Below, in pieces: positions 1 to 6,468 of a DNA stretch of 25,036 nt. Position 1 is the stretch's first letter; every line of letters begins with the position of its first letter. The DNA is from a virus, in IMG/VR virus record IMGVR_UViG_3300032360_000049, positions 1 through 25,036 of that record; one strand, written 5' to 3'. The position numbers and the translations under genes were made by a program. The notes below the pieces were generated by a model. That model saw only the letters and a program-made list of their open reading frames with translations, was not told the DNA's origin and did not search any database.

Positions 1-531
1 TCTCATTTTTCGAATGAACGCGACTAACTCATCACGGTCCATGGATTTTCTCATTTTTGGAGTAATGCCTTTTAGATCATCAACCATGGACATTAGACCT
101 TCCATAGCTCCTTGAAGAGTACTGTCATCTGTTGCTTTAACGCCTTTTCGCGCAGCCAAAGTTTCTAATTGTTTTCCAACTACTGGAGTGCCTTCTTTAG
201 TTACAACGTTTGATGGTACATATTTAACTTTTCCACCTACTGTGAAATAATCTTGTAAATTGTTAGCAAAGTTTACTAACTCCATTTCGTTCATTTGCGA
301 AAGGTATTTAGCGTCTTCTTTAAATATATCTGTTGCATCACTAAAGGTTGCTTTATCTTTAGTTAACGCATCTATCAATTTTGGTTTAGTAGATGTCTTT
401 TGAGTTTTAGTAATTAATTGTGAAATTTTGTTAGGATCAATCTCTCCAGCCATTTTGCTGTAATCAATTCCTGCCTTTTTAAGTAGCGCAATAACTTTTG
501 CTATTAATTCTGTTATTATTTTTACTGCCAT
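1..531 (-). CDS. Hypothetical protein, partial (runs off left edge)
   Basis: The frame is open for 177 codons from ATG at 531 to base 1, with no stop inside the window, so the C-terminus is missing. The product begins MAVKIITELIAKVIALLKKA, an amphipathic or hydrophobic helix, and continues as a soluble, lysine-rich, mostly helical sequence with no motif I recognise. Its ATG shares one base with the TAA of the terminase large subunit gene (TAATG), so it is probably translationally coupled to it. A gene directly after terL in a phage late operon would often be portal or a packaging or virion gene, but nothing in this sequence shows that. It is not a shadow, because terL ends exactly where it starts. 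Confidence 0.75.
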   Translation of the reverse strand, partial: MAVKIITELIAKVIALLKKAGIDYSKMAGEIDPNKISQLITKTQKTSTKPKLIDALTKDKATFSDATDIFKEDAKYLSQMNEMELVNFANNLQDYFTVGGKVKYVPSNVVTKEGTPVVGKQLETLAARKGVKATDDSTLQGAMEGLMSMVDDLKGITPKMRKSMDRDELVAFIRKMR

Positions 532-1997
532 TAGTAATATTCCATCTTCCTAGGCGGTTGTTTTTCCATAATATAGTCTTCAGGATGCTGAATAAATCCG
601 CCCTGCCTGAAGCGCATCACAGCCATGGTCATAGAATCGACCAAGTCGTCATGATCACCGTGCGGGAATGCTGCACATTCTTCAATTACCTCTTCTGTAA
701 ACTTCTGATCAGGCGCCCATATCATGCCAGATTCAAAAAGAGGTGCGCACGTATTTACTCTAACATGCTTATCATTTCCTTTGCTAGGAGTAAAGGTCTG
801 AACTGGAATATCCATTTGTCTTAGTTCATAGGTCAATGGAAGGCCTGAGGCCTTCGCTTCGATGATTACCATCTCTGGTTTCCAATATTTATACTGATCT
901 AGCGCCACACGACGAAGTTCTGGAAATTCATACCTGTCTTTTATCGCATCTAGCAGAATTAAGTTCGCAGGTTTGTCTTCTTCTGGATAAAACACTCCCC
1001 AAGTCGTAATTGCCGAAAAATCGGCCGTTTCTTTTTTCATAAACGCCGTATCGTAAGATTGTATGACATAATGCAAGTCAGGTGGCTTATCATCTTCCCA
1101 TTTACGCCACCATTCACGTTTTATCAACGCTCCTTCTTCAGAAGTTGGATTTTGCATCCATTGAGCATTCCATTTGCCCACCGGAAGGGTAGCTTTTACC
1201 TTATCGAGTTCATTTTTGTTCCAATACTCAGGCCACACTGGTCCGTGGTCCATAAGTGCTGGAAATTCGACAATTTCCCATTGATCGCCTTTTATTTCTT
1301 TTTGATTCTTTAACAAAATTCCAGTTAGATCCTTTTTTGACCATCTGGTCATAACTAAAACGATGCTTGCGCCTGGTTGAAGTCTTTGTCTTGGGCCGGA
1401 CGTATACCATTCGTAAGCGGACTCTAACGCAGTCGGTGAAAGCGCGTCTTGCTCAGAATGGGGATCATCAATAATTAATAAGTCAGCACCCCGTCCGGTG
1501 ATAGCACCGCCGACACCTGCAGCGAAGTACTCGCCGCCTTGTGCTGTTTCCCACCTCCCAGCGGCTTGTGAATCTTCTTGTAATCTTGTTTGAAAAATCT
1601 TGGAATATTCTTCTGAATCAATTAGGTTCTTGGCTTTACGGCCAAATCTTATGGCAAGTTCTCCAGTGTGCGTCACTTGAATGATTTTGAGTTTCGGATT
1701 ACGGCCCACCATCCAGGCTGGCAGGAGATAAGACGCAAATTCTGATTTTGTATGCCTTGGAGGCATGTTCACGATTAATCTATTTAATTTACCAGTCGCC
1801 AGGTCATTAAATTTTTTTGCAATGTGCCGATGATGTGCGCCTTCAATGAACTCGGGCCAAACGCACTTAACAAAGCTTAAAAAATCATCTTTAGCTTTGT
1901 TTTGAATTCTTTTTTCGGCATACATTACTTGTAATTGTAGGAATTGTTTTCTAACGTCAGCTGGAAGCTTGCTAATATCAACGGTATTTAAATTCAT
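531..1997 (-). CDS. terL: Terminase large subunit (ATPase and nuclease)
   Basis: This is the packaging motor that translocates phage DNA into the prohead and cuts the concatemer. The 488-residue product has an N-terminal ATPase with the terminase-style Walker A PPRHTKS (residues 79-85), a Walker B LLIIDD (173-178), and a coupling-like segment LVMTRWS (214-220). A C-terminal RNase H-like nuclease follows, with candidate metal ligands D316 (SYDTAF), E380 (VIIEAK) and the D/H cluster HDDLVDS (449-455). Length and domain order are normal for a complete TerL. The start ATG at 1997 has no clear Shine-Dalgarno; the upstream 20 bases are nearly all A and T. The terminase small subunit is not adjacent but lies about 6 kb away on the other strand. 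The identification is secure from the motifs. Confidence 0.97.
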   Translation of the reverse strand: MNLNTVDISKLPADVRKQFLQLQVMYAEKRIQNKAKDDFLSFVKCVWPEFIEGAHHRHIAKKFNDLATGKLNRLIVNMPPRHTKSEFASYLLPAWMVGRNPKLKIIQVTHTGELAIRFGRKAKNLIDSEEYSKIFQTRLQEDSQAAGRWETAQGGEYFAAGVGGAITGRGADLLIIDDPHSEQDALSPTALESAYEWYTSGPRQRLQPGASIVLVMTRWSKKDLTGILLKNQKEIKGDQWEIVEFPALMDHGPVWPEYWNKNELDKVKATLPVGKWNAQWMQNPTSEEGALIKREWWRKWEDDKPPDLHYVIQSYDTAFMKKETADFSAITTWGVFYPEEDKPANLILLDAIKDRYEFPELRRVALDQYKYWKPEMVIIEAKASGLPLTYELRQMDIPVQTFTPSKGNDKHVRVNTCAPLFESGMIWAPDQKFTEEVIEECAAFPHGDHDDLVDSMTMAVMRFRQGGFIQHPEDYIMEKQPPRKMEYY

Positions 1998-2180
1998 AAA
2001 AATTTTTTATAATTTTTTGCACCCTTTTAAGATGTTCAACATGTTTTTACCAGCATTGACTGTCTAAATCAAGCAATACAACCTAGAGTAGTGGGACCCC
2101 TTTTTTATTTAAGGGGGATCGATGTTTAAGCGCGCGCGATTTTTAGGATTAGGTTTGGTACCTCTATTGATAAGGTAAAA

Positions 2181-2205
2181 CAGGGGCGAATTTTATTCGC
2201 CCCTG
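2181..2205 (-). terminator. Intrinsic terminator after the small-gene operon
   Basis: A perfect 10-bp GC-rich stem (CAGGGGCGAA / TTCGCCCCTG) surrounds a 5-base loop. On the minus strand it is followed by GTTTTACC. It lies 15 bases past the stop of the gene ending at 2221 and upstream of terL, so it probably ends or attenuates transcription before terL. The rest of the 223-bp gap (1998-2220) holds no ORF that I can support. Confidence 0.75.
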
Positions 2206-2220
2206 ATCTCATGTCTATGG

Positions 2221-2505
2221 TTAGTTGATTGTCTTCTTGCGAGAAGCTATGAAGTCTTTATATAATGTGGAGTCTTTGCCCTGTTCCATAAGCCAAGGCA
2301 ATACGAGTAATGCCATTGCATAACTCATTGCTTGTTCTCCCATTTGTTTAGTAAGATACTCAACACGCTTGATTGTTTCTTGTTTATCTTTTGCATTGTG
2401 AACATACAAAGAAGCGTGAACTATTTCTGGTGTCATGTGTTTAGGGAAACTAATATCATCTTCTGTTAAGTTTCCTAATCGTTGTTGTCTTTTACCTAGT
2501 GGCAT
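2221..2505 (-). CDS. Hypothetical protein, 94 aa
   Basis: I do not recognise this protein. It starts MPLGKRQQRLGNLTEDDI and has a central helical segment (KRVEYLTKQMGEQAMSYAMA) with a hydrophobic stretch LLVLPWLMEQG. An in-frame ATG exists five codons upstream at 2520. I prefer 2505 because AAAGG lies about 8 bases before it and because the upstream gene stops at 2510, leaving a 4-base gap rather than an overlap. It is the last gene of the run 3091 to 2221 and is followed directly by the hairpin at 2181-2205. It is probably a small early or accessory protein; no function can be assigned. Confidence 0.7.
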   Translation of the reverse strand: MPLGKRQQRLGNLTEDDISFPKHMTPEIVHASLYVHNAKDKQETIKRVEYLTKQMGEQAMSYAMALLVLPWLMEQGKDSTLYKDFIASRKKTIN

Positions 2506-2509
2506 ATTT

Positions 2510-2881
2510 CTACCTTTCATTTAAAGTATAATTAGTATCACGATATTGCGCCTCGGTCAATGGTCTGCGCTCCTTTGTTATTCCATTAATAAAGAAATAT
2601 CTATTTTGATCATCATCAACTCTCCAATCATAATCTTTAATCCAGGCATTTTCTTCTGTTAAATGTTTTGTTTCTGTTGTTCTTCCATAATGATCTAGAG
2701 CCTGTTCAATGTATTGCGCAACCCAATCATACAAACATCGTTGATCGCAAAAATTTCCACGACCATAATACATATGTGATCTTCTTCTAGTTTGATAAGT
2801 CTTATTTTCTTTAGGTCCTTTCAGCCTGTCCTGTGTTGTATAAGTATGACAATCCGGACCTTGGCAATATTTTAAAGTCAT
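2510..2881 (-). CDS. Hypothetical protein with possible zinc-binding Cys pairs
   Basis: The 123-residue product has paired cysteines C6/C11 (CQGPDC) and C45/C49 (CDQRC). This spacing could bind zinc, though it is not a classical ribbon. The C-terminal third contains RYFFINGITKERRPLTEAQY, which resembles the 48-residue protein encoded on the plus strand at 6322-6468 (RRYWIIN...RITEAQFHD). This suggests a shared small domain. The ATG overlaps the TGA of the upstream 43-codon gene (ATGA), so the two are coupled. Function unknown. Confidence 0.75.
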   Translation of the reverse strand: MTLKYCQGPDCHTYTTQDRLKGPKENKTYQTRRRSHMYYGRGNFCDQRCLYDWVAQYIEQALDHYGRTTETKHLTEENAWIKDYDWRVDDDQNRYFFINGITKERRPLTEAQYRDTNYTLNER

Positions 2882-3009
2882 GATGTTAAACTTATGATTA
2901 TGTTTTCTAAACTTGTAACAACATCTTTGCTAATGTGTTGTTCATTACTTTCGTAATGATAAGTCTTTAGAATTGTTCTTAACTCTTTAACTATTTCTTG
3001 TTTGGTCAT
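2878..3009 (-). CDS. Hypothetical small protein, 43 aa
   Basis: This short ORF begins MTKQEIVKELRTILKTYHYE and is predicted helical and soluble. The start is supported by GGAGAG six bases upstream of the ATG, and the stop overlaps the next start as ATGA. Those two signals, and the absence of a larger ORF in the interval, make it likely to be real despite its length. No family is recognised. Confidence 0.65.
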   Translation of the reverse strand: MTKQEIVKELRTILKTYHYESNEQHISKDVVTSLENIIISLTS

Positions 3010-3091
3010 TTCTCTCCTTTAAATAATAAAATGCGCCAGCGATAGCTGGCGCAAGTATTATGATTAGTAATGTTGTTGGAATACAAATCAT
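2987..3091 (-). CDS. Single-span membrane microprotein, 34 aa
   Basis: The ORF starts MICIPTTLLIIILAPAIAGA and ends with a short basic tail. Residues 2-23 form one strongly hydrophobic segment, so the product would be a single-pass inner-membrane peptide. It starts on an ATGA overlap with the 63-residue gene ending at 3088 and overlaps the start of the next gene, as other genes here do. It has no Shine-Dalgarno of its own, so coupling would be needed. The 9-bp hairpin at 3032-3053 lies inside it and encodes APAIAGA. The alternative is that this stretch is only a terminator. Confidence 0.45.
   Translation of the reverse strand: MICIPTTLLIIILAPAIAGAFYYLKERNDQTRNS
3032..3053 (-). terminator. 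Hairpin with T-rich tail, possible terminator
   Basis: A perfect 9-bp stem TGCGCCAGC / GCTGGCGCA surrounds a 4-base loop. On the minus strand it is followed by TTTTATTATTT. It sits between the genes ending at 3088 and starting at 3009, as an intrinsic terminator would, but it also falls inside a coding-like microprotein frame (2987-3091). Confidence 0.6.
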
Positions 3092-3279
3092 GCTTTGGTT
3101 ACAGTATAATTTACTGCTGTTCTTGGGTGTTCTGCTTCAATATCCCAAAAGTTATAGCAAGGGTTTCCATTTTTATCTTCCCATTGTCTTGATTTAAAAT
3201 CCTCATGTTCATCAACACCTTTAACAGTATCAATCTTGTTTCGTGATTTCATAAACCAAGTAAAGTATTTTATAGACAT
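3088..3279 (-). CDS. Hypothetical protein, 63 aa; paralogue of the 11055-11249 product
   Basis: The C-terminal half (GNPCYNFWDIEAEHPRTAVN, ending YTVTKA) matches the 64-residue protein at 11055-11249 (GNLCKRYWDESKEGLRTAN, ending WTITVRK). The shared pattern is GNxCxxxWDxxxExxRTAxxxxxTxT. The two are paralogues in one phage, so the small domain is real and conserved, but I cannot name it. The start has GGAG eight bases upstream. The stop overlaps a downstream membrane microprotein (ATGA); the other paralogue is also next to a membrane microprotein. A promoter and operator-like dyad lie just upstream. Confidence 0.75.
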   Translation of the reverse strand: MSIKYFTWFMKSRNKIDTVKGVDEHEDFKSRQWEDKNGNPCYNFWDIEAEHPRTAVNYTVTKA

Positions 3280-3301
3280 TTATTTCTCCTGTATTTGTTA
3301 A

Positions 3302-3340
3302 TTAGGGATAATCTTATCATGGATTATCCCTAAAGGTCAA
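3302..3340 (-). promoter_or_regulatory. Promoter with palindromic operator candidate
   Basis: A 12-bp perfect dyad TTAGGGATAATC / GATTATCCCTAA (3302-3313 and 3322-3333, 8-base spacer) spans the spacer and -10 of a possible minus-strand promoter. The -35 is TTGACC (3340-3335), the spacer is 18 bp, and the -10 is TAAGAT (3316-3311). A regulator binding the dyad would block this promoter. It could instead be a weak terminator for the 327-residue gene, but it has no clear T-run. Confidence 0.5.
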
Positions 3341-3343
3341 TAG

Positions 3344-4327
3344 TTAATTTAAACTATTTTGTTGCTCATACTCACGTCTAGCGAGTATTTTAGCCTCTCT
3401 TGTTACTGTCGTATTTTTCATGGATTTTAAATGTTCTGACGCACTTTTAGGATTGTAAATAGTTAAACCAGAACTATTACATCTTATTATATCTGCCTCA
3501 TTAATTGTTGAACCACTCTCTTGAGCAAACTCAATAGCCTCATCAAGATATTTATAACTCTTTAAAACATCTTTAATAAAGTTAGTTTGTTTCAAAATGG
3601 ATTTAACCCATTTATAATGTGCCATGATTAATTGTCCTTTTTTCTGTTGCCACATCTCGAAAGTTTTATATTCCTCTCTCGATACAGCTATCTGCCTATC
3701 TCTACAATATTCACGACCAATTAAATCTAACTCATATTCCTTATCCCATTTATCTGCGTATGATGTTAGATTATTTCTTCCACTTGATGTTCCAAGATAC
3801 CTATCATTTGCGTCTTGAATTTTAGTCCAATGTGGATTACCAGATTTGCCCTCCATCTCGATTGTAATATCGGGATTACAATCTTTTTGTGCTTTTAGTT
3901 CATCTCTAAAATAAGCATAGCCAAAATCTCTTGAACATGGTTGATAGCCTTCCATTTCATCTTGGTCATCAATTCCATCATAATTTCCATTTAATCTGAA
4001 ATCAAAATGTTTAGAGATGTATTTATCTTCTTCGTTATCTTCTTCTGGTTTTCCCATATAACCAAAATGGAAACAACTATCCTTGGCAATAGTATTTACG
4101 TTAGGATATTTGTCTTGAAGATAATGTGCCATGTCCACGTCTTTGTGTGGATATTGTCTTGACACACATAGTTTAGCAAGTTCCCAAACTTTGTCTTGGA
4201 TTGCTTTGAAGTTTTCTCGTTCCTGGTCGAAAGCTTCTCTCTCTTGTGTGCGTTCTTGTTCGGCATAAGTTTTCATTTTAACTGTAACTTTATTCCGTTG
4301 TTCTTGATTTAGTCTTATTCTACTCAT
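3344..4327 (-). CDS. Hypothetical protein, 327 aa
   Basis: I do not recognise a family. The N-terminus is a charged helix rich in Gln, Glu and Arg (MSRIRLNQEQRNKVTVKMKT), probably coiled coil to about residue 50. A mixed region follows with C53 and C84, then an acidic stretch (EEDNEEDKY), a middle part rich in Tyr and Asp, and a Lys-rich C-terminus. There is no signal peptide or membrane segment. GAAAGG stands about 9 bases before the ATG. It is the first minus-strand gene to the left of the structured region at 4.39-4.99 kb, so it probably heads its own transcript from the promoter near 4362-4389. Confidence 0.8.
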   Translation of the reverse strand: MSRIRLNQEQRNKVTVKMKTYAEQERTQEREAFDQERENFKAIQDKVWELAKLCVSRQYPHKDVDMAHYLQDKYPNVNTIAKDSCFHFGYMGKPEEDNEEDKYISKHFDFRLNGNYDGIDDQDEMEGYQPCSRDFGYAYFRDELKAQKDCNPDITIEMEGKSGNPHWTKIQDANDRYLGTSSGRNNLTSYADKWDKEYELDLIGREYCRDRQIAVSREEYKTFEMWQQKKGQLIMAHYKWVKSILKQTNFIKDVLKSYKYLDEAIEFAQESGSTINEADIIRCNSSGLTIYNPKSASEHLKSMKNTTVTREAKILARREYEQQNSLN

Positions 4328-4361
4328 ATATGCCTTTCGTTTTATTTTGCATAAATAAAGT

Positions 4362-4389
4362 TTTATATCTTGACAATTCCTTTGTCAAG
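4362..4389 (-). promoter_or_regulatory. Promoter and 8-bp inverted repeat upstream of the 327-aa gene
   Basis: On the minus strand, TTGACA (4388-4383) and TATAAA (4367-4362) are separated by a short 15-bp spacer, upstream of the gene starting at 4327. The -35 is half of a perfect dyad CTTGACAA / TTGTCAAG (4369-4376 and 4382-4389), an operator-like arrangement. The short spacing lowers confidence in the promoter but not in the dyad. Confidence 0.45.
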
Positions 4390-4499
4390 CATTATGTTGG
4401 ATAAAGGCTCCTGGGATATGAGCCTTAATAATAACTGTCCTGGGACAACCTCAGGTTGCATCACACCCCAGTTCGCTGGCGTCTTTGTAACTTAGAGGA

Positions 4500-4579
4500 C
4501 TGATCCCAGATCTAAGTAGCGGTAACAGCTCCGGATATTCTAGATGCCCTCCGGTTAATGTACTTGGATCTGGGATCAG
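4500..4579. repeat. Long hairpin element 1 (ACTGATCCC family)
   Basis: The arms at 4500-4518 and 4561-4579 pair over 19 bp with one G-T pair (left arm CTGATCCCAGATCTAAGTA). The 42-base interior has two CCGG copies. Its arm core CTGATCCCAGAT recurs in elements 2 and 3. Confidence 0.8.
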
Positions 4580-4681
4580 ATGTTGTAACTGCGGGATATT
4601 AACCGCTATAACTCTGGATGCGCGCTTGTCATGACACAGCTAGTTTAATCGCCAGCGCACTAGCTCCAGCGTAGGACAACA

Positions 4682-4759
4682 ACTGATCCCTGATCCATAT
4701 TATTAGTGGCCAGTAGCAGGTCTCAATGTGGTTGCGAAGAGTATGGATCTGGGATCAGT
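4682..4759. repeat. Long hairpin element 2 (ACTGATCCC family)
   Basis: The arms at 4682-4701 and 4740-4759 pair over 20 positions with one T-T mismatch and one wobble (left arm begins ACTGATCCCTGATCCATA). The interior is 38 bases and differs from that of element 1. Confidence 0.8.
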
Positions 4760-4820
4760 AATATTTGGTAACATTATGTTACTTGTAGGATAATAAGGGA
4801 TATGATATAACCCAATTTGA

Positions 4821-4941
4821 TACTGATCCCTGAGTGGTGATGTAACGTATAGGAATTCGCTCAGACCGAGCCTATGTCCGAGGGTGCAATAAAGCTATGG
4901 TAAAGAAGTCGACCTCCCTAATCGCTACTCAGGGATCAGTA
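4821..4941. repeat. Long hairpin element 3 (ACTGATCCC family)
   Basis: The arms TACTGATCCCTGAGT (4821-4835) and its exact complement (4927-4941) pair perfectly for 15 bp. Pairing extends about six more with wobbles, to 4841 and 4921. The interior is about 79 bases, the longest of the three, and differs in sequence from those of elements 1 and 2. Confidence 0.8.
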
Positions 4942-4969
4942 ATAATGAGAAAAATCAGCGCTCTGCGCT

Positions 4970-4997
4970 GCAAGCTGCAAGCTTCAAGCTCCAAGCT
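4970..4997. repeat. Heptanucleotide array 1 (NCAAGCT x4)
   Basis: Four tandem 7-base units GCAAGCT, GCAAGCT, TCAAGCT, CCAAGCT end directly on the -35 box of the plus-strand promoter at 4997. Two further arrays of the same unit lie at 5433-5467 and 6507-6613. Confidence 0.85.
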
Positions 4998-5025
4998 TGA
5001 CAGTGACTAAATGATTTAGTAGGAT
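4997..5025 (+). promoter_or_regulatory. Plus-strand sigma70-like promoter with dyad in the spacer
   Basis: TTGACA (4997-5002), a 17-bp spacer and TAGGAT (5020-5025) precede the gene at 5045. The spacer contains a perfect 7-1-7 dyad ACTAAAT-G-ATTTAGT (5006-5020), which would suit a repressor or activator site. The -10 matches consensus at four of six positions. Confidence 0.6.
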
Positions 5026-5044
5026 GAATTAACAAAGGAGAAAT

Positions 5045-5350
5045 ATGAAACAATACAAAGAAGTAACTTGGAAAGGTAAAAAAATAAAACTACCTTTTCC
5101 GGATCCACGAGACAATGAGTCTGAGCTGTATGAGATGGAGGAAAAACAGAATAGGTTCACAGGGCAAAGTACTACAATGCCAAGCTTTGCCGCAGGTGTT
5201 TATGAAGTGATCCTTGGCCAGGAATATGCCGCAACAATTGATGACAAGAGATTAGGGACCGGCGGATCTAAAAAATGGGACGATGTACGTAAGGGCCTAG
5301 GCTGGTTCAGACGTTATTTCGCAGAACAATACATGGTGGTTTTAGACTGA
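5045..5350 (+). CDS. Hypothetical protein, 101 aa
   Basis: The product begins MKQYKEVTWKGKKIKLPFPD and ends with an aromatic basic segment (GWFRRYFAEQYMVVLD). It is compact and soluble with no motif I can name. GGAG lies six bases before the ATG and a good promoter lies upstream. It leads the plus-strand island and is bracketed by heptanucleotide arrays on both sides. Codons here use more G and C than in the AT-rich minus-strand genes around it, which fits a module of different origin. Function unknown. Confidence 0.8.
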   Translation: MKQYKEVTWKGKKIKLPFPDPRDNESELYEMEEKQNRFTGQSTTMPSFAAGVYEVILGQEYAATIDDKRLGTGGSKKWDDVRKGLGWFRRYFAEQYMVVLD

Positions 5351-5370
5351 TGTCCATAGTCTGGAATACT

Positions 5371-5392
5371 GGGCTCGCTGCAGAGCGAGCCC
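5371..5392 (+). terminator. GC-rich hairpin after the 101-aa gene
   Basis: A perfect 9-bp stem GGGCTCGCT / AGCGAGCCC with a 4-base loop lies 20 bases after the stop of the gene ending at 5350. No T-run follows on the plus strand, so it may protect the 3' end or pause polymerase rather than terminate on its own. Confidence 0.4.
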
Positions 5393-5432
5393 GGCACAAC
5401 CTGAAGTTGAATAAAAAAAGGCGCCCCGCAGC

Positions 5433-5467
5433 CCAAGCTGCAAGCTCCAAGCGGCAAGCTGCAAGCG
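5433..5467. repeat. Heptanucleotide array 2 (NCAAGCN x5)
   Basis: Five tandem units CCAAGCT, GCAAGCT, CCAAGCG, GCAAGCT, GCAAGCG lie in the gap between the plus-strand genes ending at 5350 and starting at 5519. Flanking GGCGCC (5420-5425) and GCGCC (5465-5469) can pair around the array. On the minus strand this closes into a hairpin followed by seven T. Confidence 0.85.
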
Positions 5468-5518
5468 CCACGAAAAAGACACAATTGAATGGTACAAAGT
5501 AATTAGAAAGAAGAAATT

Positions 5519-5746
5519 ATGAAAACATTAAAACAAGAGTGGCTCGACAGAGCTAAAAAAGCAGGAATCACGGATCCTGATCCTAACAACCGCACATGCC
5601 AAGCTTTCGCACATTTTGATGGTGAAGGCTGGACCAAGTTTGCTATGGCTGGACTGATAATCGAATTATCAGAAAAATTAGATAAATTAGAAGATCAAAA
5701 AGAAGACAATTTTTATAGACAATGGAATGCTAAAGAAGGAAGCTAA
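5519..5746 (+). CDS. Hypothetical protein, 75 aa
   Basis: A small acidic protein beginning MKTLKQEWLDRAKKAGITDP with a helical C-terminal half (LSEKLDKLEDQKEDNFYRQW). GAAAGAAG precedes the ATG at a suitable distance. Its 3' end overlaps the start of the Gp88-like gene by 20 bases, implying coupled translation. No family recognised and no membrane segment. Confidence 0.75.
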   Translation: MKTLKQEWLDRAKKAGITDPDPNNRTCQAFAHFDGEGWTKFAMAGLIIELSEKLDKLEDQKEDNFYRQWNAKEGS

Positions 5747-6335
5747 AGAAATAACCGGCGGGCTCTCGAGCCCGTCGAAAATGCCTGGACCATCATTCAA
5801 CCTGCCGGCTGCCGCATGCATTACGGGCGCCAAGCTCGTGAAGGTTAAAGGTTCAACCTGCAGCGGATGCTATGCACTTAAAGGCCGCTATCGATTCGGC
5901 AATGTACAGGCAGCGCTCAGGCGTCGACTGGCCAAGCTCCACGATCCACGGTGGGTCGACTCGATGGTAACATTAATTGACGACGCTCCAGTCTTCAGGT
6001 GGCATGACTCAGGAGACATCCAGAGCGCCAAACATTTAACAAATATATTCGAAGTATGTAACAGGACCCCGGACACCAGTCACTGGCTCCCGACCCGTGA
6101 ATCACGGTTCCTGAGACTGATGGATCCTGAAGTAGTTCCAAAGAATTTAAAAATAGTTTTATCTGATCATATGAACAACCAACGGGTGGCTCCTACCTGG
6201 TGGCCGTATACGTCAGGCGTGACAACCAGTCATGAGCTGGTTACATGCCCGGCGTCATCTCAGGGGAATAAATGCCTAGATTGCAGGAAGTGCTGGGACC
6301 GATCAACGAAGCGTGTTATATATGGCAAACACTAA
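5727..6335 (+). CDS. Gp88-family phage protein
   Basis: The 202-residue product matches the conserved pattern I know for the phage gene product 88 family: SPSKMPGPSFNLPA (15-28), STCSGCYALKGRY (43-55), FRWHDSGD (90-97), and HWLPTRE (119-125). A C-terminal Cys cluster CLDCRKC (183-189) follows a further Cys at 174. The family's biochemical role is not established to my knowledge. The CxxC and CxxCxxC spacing and the RWHDSGD segment recall metal or Fe-S radical enzymes, which is inference. The ATG at 5727 lacks a Shine-Dalgarno and overlaps the preceding gene. A later start at 5781 would remove the conserved SPSKMP, so the longer form is preferred. The gene looks richer in G and C than its surroundings. 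Confidence 0.85.
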   Translation: MLKKEAKEITGGLSSPSKMPGPSFNLPAAACITGAKLVKVKGSTCSGCYALKGRYRFGNVQAALRRRLAKLHDPRWVDSMVTLIDDAPVFRWHDSGDIQSAKHLTNIFEVCNRTPDTSHWLPTRESRFLRLMDPEVVPKNLKIVLSDHMNNQRVAPTWWPYTSGVTTSHELVTCPASSQGNKCLDCRKCWDRSTKRVIYGKH

Positions 6336-6468
6336 AAAAATATTTACTTATACAAAGAATAAGGACGATTTCATGGGCCGTGAAAACAGGCGCTATTGGA
6401 TCATCAATCTAAAAACTGGTAAAAAGAAAAGAATTACTGAAGCGCAGTTCCATGACCCACGAATATAA
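6322..6468 (+). CDS. Small basic protein, 48 aa, sharing a motif with the 2510-2881 product
   Basis: The ORF begins MANTKKIFTYTKNKDDFMGR and ends RITEAQFHDPRI. The segment RRYWIIN...RITEAQF resembles RYFFING...PLTEAQY in the minus-strand protein at 2510-2881, which argues that the ORF is real. It overlaps the Gp88 gene end by 14 bases and the next ORF start by 17. Function unknown. Confidence 0.65.
   Translation: MANTKKIFTYTKNKDDFMGRENRRYWIINLKTGKKKRITEAQFHDPRI

Larger units (their letters stand above)
4390..4969. other. Structured non-coding region between divergent genes
   Basis: About 580 bases carry no ORF that I can support on either strand. The stretch separates the minus-strand gene starting at 4327 from the plus-strand gene starting at 5045. 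It is dense in inverted repeats. Small hairpins include AAGGCTC/GAGCCTT (4404-4426), TGTCC/GGACA (4436-4447), CAACC/GGTTG (4446-4458) and AGCTAGT/ACTAGCT (4638-4665). Three long stems sharing ACTGATCCC are listed separately. GTAAC recurs near each of the long stems. It may be structured RNA, a replication origin or a control region; I cannot tell which. Confidence 0.7.

Noticed and set aside
1059-1410. ORFs inside terL on both strands
   Set aside because: They are shadows of the well-supported terL frame.
2097-2116. Second terminator CCCCTT/AAGGGG upstream of terL
   Set aside because: The stem is only six bp and no T-run follows on either strand.
4500-4941. CRISPR array or integron attC sites
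   Set aside because: There are only three inverted-repeat elements with unequal interiors, no constant direct repeats with regular spacers, no attC-type GTTRRRY core, and no cas or integrase genes.
4390-4990. tRNA genes in the structured region
   Set aside because: I looked for a TpsiC-like GGTTCGA segment and a 7-bp acceptor stem with correct spacing and found none.
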